NCBI GenBank assembly: GCA_001023535.1 | Contig: CP011020.1 | Coordinates: forward strand, 2,803,734 to 2,867,733 | From: Pseudomonas chlororaphis | GTDB taxonomy: Bacteria > Pseudomonadota > Gammaproteobacteria > Pseudomonadales > Pseudomonadaceae | DNA length: 64,000 nucleotides | Direction of reading: 5' to 3' | Notes under the pieces: model-generated | The model's input: the letters and a program-made list of their open reading frames with translations, nothing else | Database searches by the model: none | What the model was told of the DNA's origin: nothing | Program-made: the position numbers and the translations under genes | Part shown: piece by piece, positions 8,841 through 19,342 of the stretch | How positions within the stretch are numbered: the first letter of the stretch is position 1 | How the letters are laid out: the number at the start of each line of letters is the position of its first letter

Positions 8841-9092
8841 TCAGGCCGCAGCCTTAGCCGATTCCTTCAACAACTGAGCAACACGCTCAGAAGGTTGTGC
8901 ACCAACGCTCAGCCAGTAGGCTACGCGCTCTTGGTTCACGGACAGACGAACTTCCTGACCACGGGCGATAGGGTTGAAGAAACCAACCTGCTCTTTGTGG
9001 GAACCGTCACGCGGGTTGCGGCTGTCGGTTACGGTCAGGTGGTAAAACGGGCGCTTTTTGGAGCCGCCAAGGGCAAGACGGATTGTTAGCAT
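8841..9092 (-). CDS. rpsP: 30S ribosomal protein S16
   Basis: An 83-residue primary-assembly protein of the 30S body. The N-terminus [19 protein letters not shown] is diagnostic. It is the first gene of the operon with rimM, trmD and rplS; a good sigma-70 promoter is seen at 9165-9192. Confidence 0.98.
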   Translation of the reverse strand: MLTIRLALGGSKKRPFYHLTVTDSRNPRDGSHKEQVGFFNPIARGQEVRLSVNQERVAYWLSVGAQPSERVAQLLKESAKAAA

Positions 9093-9164
9093 GTGAACAT
9101 CGTTCCTGTAGTCGGTGCTGCAAATCTAAATGCACAGCGGGCATGGGTGCCCGAAAGGCCGCAT

Positions 9165-9192
9165 ATTCTAAGGAATATCCAGACTTTTGCAA
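9165..9192 (-). promoter_or_regulatory. Sigma-70 promoter of the rpsP operon
   Basis: On the minus strand the -35 TTGCAA (9187-9192) and -10 TAGAAT (9165-9170) are separated by 16 nt. This gives a leader of roughly 65 nt before rpsP. The stretch from here to ffh (9193-9320) holds GC-rich hairpins (for example CGCCGGC/GCCGGCG near 9290-9310) without a clear T tract. Confidence 0.65.
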
Positions 9193-9320
9193 ATGACTTT
9201 TTCCGGCGAGTGCCGGCCTGCCATTCAGATCTGCCGCGGTCAGCGCCCGCCGGCGGCGGGTTGGCTGGAGATCCCACGTCCCCGTGGGCAGCGCCGGCAT
9301 CACCGCCGGCGCGTGGATCC

Positions 9321-10697
9321 TTAGAGCTTGGGCATGCCGCCGCCGGGCAACATACCGCCCATGCCGCGCATCATCTTGGCCATCCCGCCCTTGGCGGAGA
9401 ATTTCTTCATCATCTTCTGCATCTGCTTGTGCTGCTTGATCAAGCGACCGATGTCCTGCACCTGGGTGCCCGAACCCATGGCGATACGGCGCTTGCGCGA
9501 ACCGCTGATCAGCTCGGGGTCGCGGCGCTCGGCCGGGGTCATGGAGTTGATGATGGCTTCCATCTGCTTGAACTGCTTTTCAGCCGCGCCCTGGGCATTG
9601 CCCATCTGCGCCAGGTTCACGCCACCGATGTTCGGCAGTTTGTCCATGAGGCCGCCCAGGCCGCCCATGTTCTTCATTTGTTGCAACTGGTCGCGGAAGT
9701 CTTCGAGGTCGAAGCCCTTGCCCTTCTTCAGCTTCTTGGCCAGCTTGTCGGCCTTTTCCTTGTCGAGGGTCTGCTCGGCCTGCTCGATCAGGCTGAGCAC
9801 GTCGCCCATGCCCAGGATGCGCGAAGCGATACGCTCGGGGTGGAACGGTTCGAGCGCTTCGCTCTTCTCGCCCATGCCGATGAACTTGATCGGTTTGCCG
9901 GTGATGGCGCGGACCGACAGCGCGGCACCGCCACGGGCATCGCCGTCGACCTTGGTCAGGATCACGCCGGTCAGCGGCAACGCATCGCCGAACGCCTTGG
10001 CGGTGTTGGCCGCGTCCTGGCCGGTCATGGCATCGACCACGAACAGGGTTTCCACCGGGTTGATCGCGGCATGCAAGGCCTTGATCTCGCCCATCATCTC
10101 GTCATCGATGTGCAGGCGACCGGCGGTGTCGACGATGACCACGTCGATGAACTTGAGCTTGGCTTCCTTTATAGCGGCCTGGGCGATGTCCACCGGTTTC
10201 TGGCTCAGGTCGGACGGGAAGAAGGTCACGCCGATGTCGTTGGCCAGGGTTTCCAGCTGCTTGATCGCCGCCGGGCGGTAGATGTCCGCGGACACCACCA
10301 TCACCGACTTCTTCTTGCGCTCCTTGAGCAGGCGCGCCAGTTTGCCGGCGGTGGTGGTCTTGCCCGCGCCCTGCAGGCCGGCCATCAACACCACGGCAGG
10401 CGGGACGGCGCTCAGGTTCAGGTCTTCGTTGGCGGCGCCCATCAGGCTTTCGAGTTCGGCCTGGACGATCTTCACGAACGCCTGGCCCGGCGTCAGGCTG
10501 CGCGACACTTCGGTGCCGACGGCGCGTTCCTTGACCGAGTTGACGAAGTCCTTGACCACCGGCAGGGCGACGTCGGCTTCGAGCAACGCCATGCGCACTT
10601 CGCGCAGGGTGTCTTTGATGTTGTCCTCGGTCAGTTTCGCCTTGCCGGTGACATGGCGCAGCGTCTGCGAGAGACGGTCGGTTAGGTTTTCAAACAT
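9321..10697 (-). CDS. ffh: Signal recognition particle protein Ffh
   Basis: A 458-residue GTPase that binds 4.5S RNA and signal sequences and delivers ribosomes to FtsY and SecYEG. It has an N domain (1-90) and a G domain with GLQGAGKTT (G1), DTAGR (G3) and TKVD (G4). The C-terminal M domain carries the methionine-rich KGGMAKMMRGMGGMLP tail. The start ATG at 10697 (MFENLTDRLSQ) is the family start; earlier in-frame codons run into the promoter. It lies upstream of rpsP in the same direction but with its own spacer and a separate rpsP promoter. Confidence 0.98.
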   Translation of the reverse strand: MFENLTDRLSQTLRHVTGKAKLTEDNIKDTLREVRMALLEADVALPVVKDFVNSVKERAVGTEVSRSLTPGQAFVKIVQAELESLMGAANEDLNLSAVPPAVVLMAGLQGAGKTTTAGKLARLLKERKKKSVMVVSADIYRPAAIKQLETLANDIGVTFFPSDLSQKPVDIAQAAIKEAKLKFIDVVIVDTAGRLHIDDEMMGEIKALHAAINPVETLFVVDAMTGQDAANTAKAFGDALPLTGVILTKVDGDARGGAALSVRAITGKPIKFIGMGEKSEALEPFHPERIASRILGMGDVLSLIEQAEQTLDKEKADKLAKKLKKGKGFDLEDFRDQLQQMKNMGGLGGLMDKLPNIGGVNLAQMGNAQGAAEKQFKQMEAIINSMTPAERRDPELISGSRKRRIAMGSGTQVQDIGRLIKQHKQMQKMMKKFSAKGGMAKMMRGMGGMLPGGGMPKL

Positions 10698-10791
10698 GCG
10701 CGATCCTTTCAGGCCCAGATGAGACCGGGATAATGGCGGCCCAGACCGTGAAAAATGTGCTCGGCGAGCCTGCGGCGTGGGCAGGTCGCGG

Positions 10792-10797
10792 ATTATA
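10792..10797 (-). promoter_or_regulatory. Probable -10 element of the ffh promoter
   Basis: A perfect TATAAT on the minus strand about 95 nt upstream of the ffh ATG. The hexamer 17 nt upstream (GTGTAC) is a poor -35, so the element is called on the -10 only. It lies in the divergent gap between ffh and the ypjD-like gene. Confidence 0.45.
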
Positions 10798-10890
10798 GCG
10801 AAGAAGCGTGCAACGTACACCTGCCGGTCTTTCGTGTGGCGGGGGTTCTATGCCAAACTCAGCGACTTTCGGGCCTGCTTAACAGGATTT

Positions 10891-11703
10891 ATGCTCCCCT
10901 TGCCACCCAGCTTGCTTGCCACACTCGCCGCCGCCTGCCTCTACGCCGCTGCGACCCTCTATCAAGGCACTCGCCTGGCCTCCGGCGCCAAGGCGAACAA
11001 ACGCCTGCTGGTCACGCTTGGCGTGCTGGCGGTGCTCGGCCACGCGGCCAGCCTTTATACCCACCTGATGACGCCAATTGGCCTGGGCCTGGACTTTTTC
11101 AACGCCGCCAGCCTGATCGCCGTGGCCGTGATCGCCCTGACGCTGCTGGCCTGCTCGCGCATCCCGGTGGAAAACCTGCTGGTGCTGCTGTTCCCGCTGG
11201 GACTGACGACGGTGCTGCTGGCGCAGTTCGCGCCGTCGGGCACGGTGCAGGTCATCGACGAGGAGCCCGGCATCCTGGCCCACATCCTGCTGTCGATCCT
11301 GGCCTACGGCCTGTTCACCATCGCGGTCTTCCAGGCCTTGCTGCTGCTGGTGCAGGACCACCAGCTCAAGAACAAGCACCCGTCCGGGCTGATCCGCAAC
11401 TTCCCGCCGCTGCAAACCATGGAAAGCCTGCTGTTCGGCTTCCTCTGGGCCGGCTGGACGCTGTTGTCGCTGTCGCTGATCTCCGGTTGGCTGTTCGTCG
11501 AGAACCTGTTCGCCCAGCACCTGGTGCACAAGACCCTGCTGGCCTGCCTGGCGTGGGTGGTGTTCAGCGTATTGCTGTGGGGCCGCAACCGCCTGGGCTG
11601 GCGCGGCCACAAGGCCATTCGCTGGACCCTCGCCGGTTTCTGCCTGCTGATGCTCGCGTACTTCGGCAGCAAGCTGGTCCGCGAATACATCCTGCATGTG
11701 TGA
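10891..11703 (+). CDS. ypjD: Inner membrane protein YpjD, CcsA-like cytochrome c assembly family
   Basis: A 270-residue polytopic membrane protein with about eight hydrophobic helices. It resembles the cytochrome c assembly (CcsA/CcmC-like) domain in the C-terminal two thirds, including EPGILAHILLSILAYG and a conserved-looking histidine in LVHKTLLA. Related E. coli YpjD has no settled function; haem handling is inferred from the family only. The ATG at 10891 begins MLPLPPSLLATL directly at the first membrane helix. It lies 12 nt upstream of the corB-like gene, the same pairing as ypjD-yfjD beside ffh in E. coli, so this is conserved gene order. Confidence 0.85.
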   Translation: MLPLPPSLLATLAAACLYAAATLYQGTRLASGAKANKRLLVTLGVLAVLGHAASLYTHLMTPIGLGLDFFNAASLIAVAVIALTLLACSRIPVENLLVLLFPLGLTTVLLAQFAPSGTVQVIDEEPGILAHILLSILAYGLFTIAVFQALLLLVQDHQLKNKHPSGLIRNFPPLQTMESLLFGFLWAGWTLLSLSLISGWLFVENLFAQHLVHKTLLACLAWVVFSVLLWGRNRLGWRGHKAIRWTLAGFCLLMLAYFGSKLVREYILHV

Positions 11704-11715
11704 CGGACGGCACTG

Positions 11716-12957
<1,242 letters not shown>

Positions 12958-12987
12958 CCCCCCAATAACCTCTAAGTGAAATACAGT

Positions 12988-13116
12988 TGTGGCGAGGGGA
13001 TTTATCCCCGTTGGGTCGCGCAGCGACCCCAAACTGTTAGTCAGTTGCTTAAGATTCGGCGCAACGTCTTTTGGGGACCGCTTCGCAGTCCAACGGGGAT
13101 AAATCCCCTCGCCACA
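12988..13116. repeat. REPIN, family B (inverted REP pair)
   Basis: TGTGGCGAGGGGATTTATCC at the left end is mirrored by its reverse complement at the right end, with an inner GTTGGGTCGCGCAGCGACCC hairpin. The centre is unique. It occupies much of the 413-nt gap before the MFS gene. The rest of that gap shows only a possible promoter (TTGTTG at 13143, TATACT at 13167, spacer 18), which would leave a leader of nearly 200 nt. Confidence 0.85.
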
Positions 13117-13370
13117 AAAGCTCGTTTCGGCGTCAATAGGTATTGTTGATTCGTTAGCCTCCTTCCTATACTCAACCCGCTTATCCAGCCCTCGCCCGAA
13201 CCCCGTGCCTACCCAGCACCCGGCAGGTTCCGGCCAGATCATCGGCAAAATCCGCATCAGCCCCAGGACTGTTCCTACCCGAAACAGCGACGGGATACCC
13301 GCCCACATCCCTGGGTGTTCGACCATAATAATTCGCTCCCACGGAGCACATGACTGTCAGGGATAACTGC

Positions 13371-14684
13371 ATGACCACCACGACCTGCAACGACGCCGTG
13401 CTTGCCCAGCCGACGAACTCCGCCACACGCGTGGCCACCGCGAGTTTCATCGGCACCGCCATCGAGTTCTACGACTTCTACGTCTACGCCACCGCCGCCG
13501 CCCTGGTGATCGGGCCGGTGTTCTTCCCGCAAACCTCCGGCACGGCGCAGATGCTGTCGTCGTTCCTGACCTTCGGCATCGCCTTTCTCGCCCGCCCGCT
13601 GGGCTCGGCGCTGTTTGGCCACTTCGGCGACCGGATCGGGCGCAAGTCCACGCTAGTGGCATCGTTGCTGCTGATGGGCGTGTGCACCACCCTGATCGGT
13701 GTGTTGCCCGGCTATGCCAGCATCGGCGCCTGGGCCCCGATCCTCTTGTGCCTGCTGCGTTTTGGCCAAGGCCTGGGTCTGGGCGGTGAATGGGGCGGCG
13801 CGGCGCTGCTCGCCACCGAGAATGCGCCAAAAGGCAAGCGCGCCTGGTTCGGCATGTTCCCGCAATTGGGGCCGTCCATCGGCTTCCTGGCGGCCAACGG
13901 GCTGTTCCTGAGCCTGGCCATGACCCTGGACGACGAGCAATTTCGCGCCTGGGGCTGGCGCATTCCGTTCCTGCTCAGCGCGGTGCTGGTGATCGTCGGC
14001 CTCTACGTGCGCCTGAAGCTGCACGAAACCCCGGTGTTCGCCAACGCCGTGGCCCGCCAGGAACGGGTAAAGGTGCCGCTGGTCGAGCTGTTCAGTCAGT
14101 ACTGGGCGCCTACCTTGCTGGGCGCCGCGGCAATGGTGGTGTGTTACGCGCTGTTCTACATCTCGACTGTATTTTCCCTGAGCTACGGGGTGTCCACCCT
14201 CGGCTACAGCCGCGAGACCTTCCTCGGCCTGCTGTGCTTTGCCGTGCTGTTCATGGCCGCTGCCACGCCCCTCTCGGCCTGGGCCAGCGATCGCTTCGGG
14301 CGCAAGCCGGTGCTGATCGGCGGCGGCCTGCTGGCCATTGCCTCGGGCTTTCTCATGGAACCCCTGCTGACCCAAGGCTCGACCGCCGGCGTGGCGTTGT
14401 TCCTGTGCATCGAACTGTTCCTGATGGGCGTGACCTTCGCCCCCATGGGCGCCTTGCTGCCAGAGCTGTTCCCCACCCACGTGCGCTACACCGGCGCCTC
14501 GGCGGCCTACAACCTGGGCGGGATCGTCGGGGCCTCGGCCGCGCCGTTCTTCGCTCAGAAACTGGTAGCCATGGGTGGCCTGAGCTACGTCGGCGGCTAC
14601 GTATCGGCCGCTGCCGTGCTCAGCGTGATCGCGGTGCTGTGCCTGAAGGAAACCCGCCACAACGACCTGAACCGGGTCGCCTGA
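13371..14684 (+). CDS. MFS transporter, metabolite:H+ symporter (MHS) family
   Basis: A 437-residue major-facilitator protein with about 12 hydrophobic helices. The signature between helices 2 and 3 is GHFGDRIGRK, with its repeat WASDRFGRK in the second half. The N-terminal GTAIEFYDFYVYATAAALV and the FGQGLGLGGEWGGAALL segment are typical of the MHS branch (YhjE, KgtP, ProP and shikimate transporters). The substrate cannot be told from sequence. The ATG at 13371 follows CAGGGATAAC at 8-nt spacing and is preferred over the ATG at 13350. It is a single-gene unit; a compact palindrome at 14702 may end it. Confidence 0.9.
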   Translation: MTTTTCNDAVLAQPTNSATRVATASFIGTAIEFYDFYVYATAAALVIGPVFFPQTSGTAQMLSSFLTFGIAFLARPLGSALFGHFGDRIGRKSTLVASLLLMGVCTTLIGVLPGYASIGAWAPILLCLLRFGQGLGLGGEWGGAALLATENAPKGKRAWFGMFPQLGPSIGFLAANGLFLSLAMTLDDEQFRAWGWRIPFLLSAVLVIVGLYVRLKLHETPVFANAVARQERVKVPLVELFSQYWAPTLLGAAAMVVCYALFYISTVFSLSYGVSTLGYSRETFLGLLCFAVLFMAAATPLSAWASDRFGRKPVLIGGGLLAIASGFLMEPLLTQGSTAGVALFLCIELFLMGVTFAPMGALLPELFPTHVRYTGASAAYNLGGIVGASAAPFFAQKLVAMGGLSYVGGYVSAAAVLSVIAVLCLKETRHNDLNRVA

Positions 14685-14701
14685 ACCCCTCACACCCGCA
14701 C

Positions 14702-14727
14702 TGTGGCGAGGGCAGTCCCCCGCCACA
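14702..14727. repeat. Compact REP-like palindrome after the MFS gene
   Basis: TGTGGCGAGGG and CCCCCGCCACA nearly mirror each other around CAGT. It looks like a collapsed family B REP with both ends joined. No T tract follows, so terminator function is only possible. Confidence 0.6.
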
Positions 14728-14843
14728 GCAACCTGTCACAACGTTGAACAGCTTCCACGAAATAGCTGCTAACAATCACCGGCCATTGAAACCACCCCCC
14801 ACCTGCCCCATCTAAGACCCATACTCCATTGCGCAGGTGCCCC

Positions 14844-17258
14844 ATGAGCGACCAGCACTCTACTGAAGCCGCGAACGATTACGCAGACGCCGAACACATC
14901 GAACATTCCGCCTCCGGCACTGGCCTGGCCCTGCCCGGCCAGAACCTGCCGGACAAGGTCTACATCATCCCCATCCACAATCGTCCGTTCTTCCCGGCCC
15001 AGGTGTTGCCGGTCATCGTCAATGAAGAACCGTGGGCCGAAACCCTGGAACTGGTCGCCAAGTCCGAGCACCACTCGCTGGCGCTGTTCTTCATGGACAC
15101 GCCCCAGGAAGACCCGCGCCATTTCGATACCTCGGCGCTGCCGCTGTACGGCACCCTGGTCAAGGTCCACCACGCCAGTCGCGAAGGCGGCAAATTGCAG
15201 TTCGTCGCCCAGGGCCTGACCCGCGTGCGCATCCGCACCTGGCTCAAGCATCATCGCCCGCCCTATCTGGTGGAAGTCGAATACCCGCACCAGCCCAGCG
15301 AACCGACCGACGAGGTCAAGGCCTACGGCATGGCGCTGATCAATGCCATCAAGGAATTGCTGCCGCTCAACCCGCTGTACAGCGAAGAACTGAAAAACTA
15401 CCTCAACCGCTTCAGCCCCAACGACCCGTCGCCGCTGACCGACTTTGCCGCCGCCCTCACCTCCGCCACCGGCAGTGAGTTGCAGGAAGTGCTCGACTGC
15501 GTGCCCATGCTCAAGCGCATGGAAAAAGTCCTGCCGATGCTGCGTAAGGAAGTCGAGGTGGCCCGGCTGCAGAAAGAGATTTCCGCCGAGGTCAACAACA
15601 AGATCGGCGAACATCAGCGCCAGTTCTTCCTCAAGGAACAGCTCAAGGTCATCCAGCAGGAGCTGGGCCTGACCAAGGACGACCGCAGCGCCGACCTCGA
15701 ACAGTTCGAGCAGCGCCTGGAAGGCAAGACGCTGTCGATCCAGGCGCAGAAGCGCATCGAAGAGGAAATGAACAAGCTCTCGATCCTGGAGACCGGTTCG
15801 CCGGAATACGCCGTCACCCGCAATTACCTGGACTGGGCGACATCGGTGCCATGGGGCGTGTACGGCCAGGACAAACTCGACCTGAAACATGCGCGCAAGG
15901 TACTCGACCAGCACCACGCCGGGCTGGACGACATCAAGGACCGCATCCTGGAGTTCCTCGCGGTCGGCGCCTACAAGGGCGAGATCAGTGGCTCCATCGT
16001 CCTGCTGGTAGGCCCGCCGGGCGTGGGCAAGACCAGCGTTGGCAAGTCCATTGCCGAATCCCTGGGGCGACCGTTCTACCGCTTCAGCGTCGGCGGCATG
16101 CGCGACGAAGCCGAGATCAAGGGGCATCGGCGCACCTACATTGGCGCCCAGCCGGGCAAGCTGGTGCAGGCGCTCAAGGATGTCGAAGTGATGAACCCGG
16201 TGATCATGCTCGACGAAATCGACAAGATGGGCCAGAGCTATCAGGGCGACCCGGCGTCCGCCTTGCTGGAAACCCTCGACCCGGAACAGAACGTCGAATT
16301 TCTCGATCACTACCTGGACATGCGCCTGGACCTGTCCAAGGTGCTGTTCGTCTGCACCGCCAACACCCTGGACTCGATCCCCGGCCCGCTGCTGGACCGG
16401 ATGGAAGTCATTCGCCTGTCGGGCTACATCACCGAAGAAAAGGTCGCCATCGCCAAGCGGCATCTGTGGCCCAAGCAACTGGCCAAGGCCGGTGTCGCCA
16501 AGGGCAGCCTGAGCATCAGCGACAGCGCCCTCAAGGCCCTGATCGACGGTTACGCCCGTGAAGCCGGGGTGCGCCAGTTGGAGAAACAACTGGGCAAGCT
16601 GGTGCGCAAGGCCGTGATCAAGTTGATCGATGAACCGAAGGCGGTGATCAAGCTCGGTCCGAAAGACCTCGAGGCATCCCTGGGCAAACCGGTGTTTCGC
16701 AATGAACAGGTGCTGTCCGGTGTCGGCGTGATCACCGGCCTGGCCTGGACCAGCATGGGCGGCGCGACCCTGCCGATCGAAGCGACGCGCATCCACACCC
16801 TCAATCGCGGCTTCAAGCTGACCGGGCAACTGGGCGAGGTGATGAAAGAGTCGGCGGAAATTGCCTACAGCTACGTCAGCTCGCACCTCAAGCAATTCGG
16901 CGGTGACCCGAAGTTCTTCGACGAAGCCTTCGTGCATTTGCACGTACCGGAAGGCGCCACGCCCAAGGACGGGCCGAGTGCAGGCGTGACCATGGCCAGC
17001 GCCCTGCTGTCCCTGGCCCGCAACCAACCGCCGAAGAAAGGCGTGGCGATGACCGGCGAACTGACCCTGACCGGGCACGTGCTGCCGATTGGCGGGGTCC
17101 GCGAGAAGGTGATCGCGGCACGCCGGCAGAAAATCAACGAACTGATCCTGCCGGACGCCAACCGGGGCAACTTCGAAGAACTGCCGGACTATCTCAAGGA
17201 CGGCATGACGGTGCATTTCGCCAAGCGGTTCGCGGATGTGGCGAAGGTGTTGTTCTGA
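14844..17258 (+). CDS. ATP-dependent Lon-type protease, second paralogue (AsrA-like)
   Basis: An 804-residue cytosolic AAA+ serine protease. It has an N-terminal substrate-binding LON domain (about 35-240), a coiled linker, an AAA+ module with Walker A GPPGVGKTS and Walker B VIMLDEIDK, and a C-terminal protease domain with the dyad Ser712 (DGPSAG) and Lys755 (REKV), spaced 43 residues as in E. coli Lon. The context (a chagasin-like inhibitor and a YhhN gene next door, no clpX or hupB) matches P. aeruginosa PA0779 (asrA), a stress-response Lon paralogue, not the classical clpPX-lon locus. The ATG at 14844 (MSDQHSTEAAND) is used. Assignment to the AsrA branch rests on neighbours and N-terminus. 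Confidence 0.93.
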   Translation: MSDQHSTEAANDYADAEHIEHSASGTGLALPGQNLPDKVYIIPIHNRPFFPAQVLPVIVNEEPWAETLELVAKSEHHSLALFFMDTPQEDPRHFDTSALPLYGTLVKVHHASREGGKLQFVAQGLTRVRIRTWLKHHRPPYLVEVEYPHQPSEPTDEVKAYGMALINAIKELLPLNPLYSEELKNYLNRFSPNDPSPLTDFAAALTSATGSELQEVLDCVPMLKRMEKVLPMLRKEVEVARLQKEISAEVNNKIGEHQRQFFLKEQLKVIQQELGLTKDDRSADLEQFEQRLEGKTLSIQAQKRIEEEMNKLSILETGSPEYAVTRNYLDWATSVPWGVYGQDKLDLKHARKVLDQHHAGLDDIKDRILEFLAVGAYKGEISGSIVLLVGPPGVGKTSVGKSIAESLGRPFYRFSVGGMRDEAEIKGHRRTYIGAQPGKLVQALKDVEVMNPVIMLDEIDKMGQSYQGDPASALLETLDPEQNVEFLDHYLDMRLDLSKVLFVCTANTLDSIPGPLLDRMEVIRLSGYITEEKVAIAKRHLWPKQLAKAGVAKGSLSISDSALKALIDGYAREAGVRQLEKQLGKLVRKAVIKLIDEPKAVIKLGPKDLEASLGKPVFRNEQVLSGVGVITGLAWTSMGGATLPIEATRIHTLNRGFKLTGQLGEVMKESAEIAYSYVSSHLKQFGGDPKFFDEAFVHLHVPEGATPKDGPSAGVTMASALLSLARNQPPKKGVAMTGELTLTGHVLPIGGVREKVIAARRQKINELILPDANRGNFEELPDYLKDGMTVHFAKRFADVAKVLF

Positions 17259-17286
17259 GGATCCTGTAGCGCCTGCACTGCTGTCT

Positions 17287-17375
17287 TCGCGAGCAAGCCC
17301 GCTCCCACAAGGACCAGGTCGTGCACAGAATCTGTGCACGGCGATGATCCAGTGTGGGAGCGGGCTTGCTCGCGA
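17287..17375. repeat. REPIN, family A
   Basis: TCGCGAGCAAGCCCGCTCCC at the left and its reverse complement at the right. The loop holds another palindrome, CGTGCACAGA/TCTGTGCACG (17322-17341). It separates the Lon gene from the inhibitor gene. Confidence 0.85.
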
Positions 17376-17465
17376 ATGGATCATCTGAAACAACACCCCC
17401 CCACCTGACACACCCGGTAGCATCTTCGGTTATGCTCGCCATTCGTCGTGAATGCCGGAGCCCTT

Positions 17466-17858
17466 ATGTCCCCCACTCGCCTGCTTGTCCCTTTGAGCCT
17501 CGCGCTGTTGAGTGCCTGCGCCACGCAATCGAAACACAACGTGACCGTGGAAAAACTCAGCCAATGCCCGGTGCGGCTCGATAGCGGGCAAAACCTGATC
17601 CTGAGTCTGCCCAGCAACCCCACCACCGGGTACCGCTGGACGATCCAGGACTCGGCAGGCGGCGTGCTGAAAAGCCTTGGCCCCGAGGTTTACCGTAACC
17701 CGGAAGACGCGGGCATCGTCGGCGCTGCCGGTGTGTCCACCTGGCGCTTCCAGGCGTTCACCGCGGGCACCGGACGCTTGCGCCTGACGTACCAGCAACC
17801 CTGGGCACCGGAAGTGCCGCCGGTGGAAACCTTCGACTGCGCCATTTCGGTGAACTGA
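17466..17858 (+). CDS. Chagasin-like (MEROPS I42) cysteine peptidase inhibitor lipoprotein
   Basis: A 130-residue protein with a lipoprotein signal (residues 1-18, lipobox LLSAC with Cys18) and an Ig-like inhibitor domain. The L2 loop motif NPTTGYRW (residues 51-58) is intact and inserts into papain-like active sites in known chagasins. A proline/tryptophan loop near QQPWAP corresponds to the third contact loop. It is probably anchored in a membrane facing the periplasm. The P. aeruginosa counterpart beside asrA is PA0778 (icp). The ATG at 17466 begins the signal peptide. It is followed two bases later by the YhhN gene, so the two are likely coupled. Confidence 0.85.
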   Translation: MSPTRLLVPLSLALLSACATQSKHNVTVEKLSQCPVRLDSGQNLILSLPSNPTTGYRWTIQDSAGGVLKSLGPEVYRNPEDAGIVGAAGVSTWRFQAFTAGTGRLRLTYQQPWAPEVPPVETFDCAISVN

Positions 17859-17860
17859 CC

Positions 17861-18496
17861 GTGGGTTGGCTGATCCTGGCGTTGATGGGCGCGGCCACCT
17901 ACCTCTATGGCCTGGCCATGCACGCCACGCTGTTGTGCCTGCTGGTCAAGCCCATGCCGGTGCTGGCCCTGCTGGGCTGGCTGCACGATGCGCCGCCTGG
18001 CGAATACCGGCGCTGGATCAGCCTGGGGTTGATGTTCTCGCTGGTGGGCGACGTATTGCTGGCCTGGCCTGGGGACCTGTTCGTGTTCGGCCTGGGTGCG
18101 TTTCTGCTGGCGCACCTGGCCTACCTGAAGGCCTACCTCAGCGACACTCGTCGCCCGGCGCTGCTACCGTTGGCGCTGGCGCTGGGCATCGGCGCGCTGT
18201 TGCTGGGCCTGCTCGTGTCCGGCGGACTCGGGCCGTTGTTGGTGCCGGTGATCGTGTATGGCCTGGTCATCAGCGCCATGCTCTGGCGAGCGCTGGCGCG
18301 CCTGGGCAGCCAGGTTCCCCGGCGCTCGGCCTGGCTGGCCGCCGCGGGGGCGCTGGCCTTCGTCGTGTCCGATAGCATGATCGGCATCAACCGCTTCGTC
18401 GCGCCCTTCCATGCCGCGCCTTACCTGATCATCCTCAGCTATTGGCTGGGCCAGTGGGGCATCACGGCGTCAGCCTTTACCCGACGGCCCGTCTGA
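17861..18496 (+). CDS. YhhN family membrane protein (lysoplasmalogenase-like)
   Basis: A 211-residue integral membrane protein with about eight hydrophobic helices. It carries the YhhN/TMEM86 features: an early KPMPVLALLGWL segment, GDVLLAWPGDLFVFGLGAFLLAH with its conserved acidic residues, and VVSDSMIGINRF. Characterised relatives hydrolyse the vinyl-ether bond of lysoplasmalogen, but bacteria like this one are not known to make plasmalogens, so the substrate is uncertain. The GTG start at 17861 lies two bases after the inhibitor stop, suggesting translational coupling. Confidence 0.85.
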   Translation: MGWLILALMGAATYLYGLAMHATLLCLLVKPMPVLALLGWLHDAPPGEYRRWISLGLMFSLVGDVLLAWPGDLFVFGLGAFLLAHLAYLKAYLSDTRRPALLPLALALGIGALLLGLLVSGGLGPLLVPVIVYGLVISAMLWRALARLGSQVPRRSAWLAAAGALAFVVSDSMIGINRFVAPFHAAPYLIILSYWLGQWGITASAFTRRPV

Positions 18497-18598
18497 GGCC
18501 AGGATCGATGCGCGCGCCCAGCGTCCACAAAGGCTCGCGCCCAGCGGTTTTTTGGTTAAAATGCCGGCCTTTTCACCCTCCATTCCCCTGGAACCCCC

Positions 18599-19342
18599 GT
18601 GAGCAAAGAGCCCGATCGCCTATTCGCCCAACCCTTGGCCCAAGTGCCTGACTTCGCCTTCAACGAGGACGTGGTGCGGGTGTTTCCGGACATGATCAAG
18701 CGTTCGGTGCCGGGTTACCCGACCATTGTCGAAAACCTCGGTGTGCTCGCCGCGCAGTTCGCCCAACCGGGCAGCGTGCTCTACGACCTGGGTTCGTCCC
18801 TGGGCGCGGTGACCCAGGCGCTGCGCCGTCATGTGCGCACCGACGGCTGCCGGGTGATTGCCGTGGACAACTCGGCGGCCATGGTCGAGCGCTGCCGTGA
18901 ATACCTGAACGGCCAGGACTCGATGTTCCAGGAGTTGCTCCCGGTGGAGGTGATCGAAGGCGACATCCTCGCCCTGGACTTCCAGCCGGCCTCGGTGGTG
19001 GCGCTGAACTTCACCCTGCAATTCATCGCCCCGCAAGAGCGCACCGCTTTATTGGGGCGCATCCGTCAGTCGCTGCTGCCCGGTGGCGCGCTGATCCTGT
19101 CGGAAAAACTGCGTTTCAACGATGTCCAGGAGCACGCGCTGCTCACCGACCTGCACGTGGCGTTCAAGCGCGCCAACGGCTACAGCGAACTGGAAATCGC
19201 CCAGAAACGCAGCGCCATCGAAAACGTCATGAAGCCCGACAGCCTCGAAGAACACCGCGAGCGCCTGCTGGCGGCCGGGTTCTCGAAAGTCGTGCCGTGG
19301 TTCCAATGCCTTAACTTCGCCTCGTTGATTGCCCTGCCATGA
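18599..19342 (+). CDS. cmoA: Carboxy-S-adenosyl-L-methionine synthase CmoA
   Basis: A 247-residue SAM-dependent enzyme making carboxy-SAM from SAM and prephenate. It has a Rossmann methyltransferase fold with [12 protein letters not shown] as the SAM-binding motif and [13 protein letters not shown] as motif II. The N-terminal [20 protein letters not shown] is diagnostic. It starts at GTG 18599. It overlaps cmoB by 4 nt (ATGA), and the pair makes uridine-5-oxyacetic acid at tRNA position 34. Confidence 0.96.
   Translation: MSKEPDRLFAQPLAQVPDFAFNEDVVRVFPDMIKRSVPGYPTIVENLGVLAAQFAQPGSVLYDLGSSLGAVTQALRRHVRTDGCRVIAVDNSAAMVERCREYLNGQDSMFQELLPVEVIEGDILALDFQPASVVALNFTLQFIAPQERTALLGRIRQSLLPGGALILSEKLRFNDVQEHALLTDLHVAFKRANGYSELEIAQKRSAIENVMKPDSLEEHRERLLAAGFSKVVPWFQCLNFASLIALP

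Noticed and set aside
14702..14727. Intrinsic terminator of the MFS gene
   Set aside because: The palindrome is strong but lacks a T tract and resembles a collapsed REP, so it is listed as a repeat.
14769..17423. An 884-codon open frame on the minus strand across the Lon gene
   Set aside because: It mirrors the Lon gene. GC-rich third positions suppress stops in the opposite strand, and the translation has no family features.
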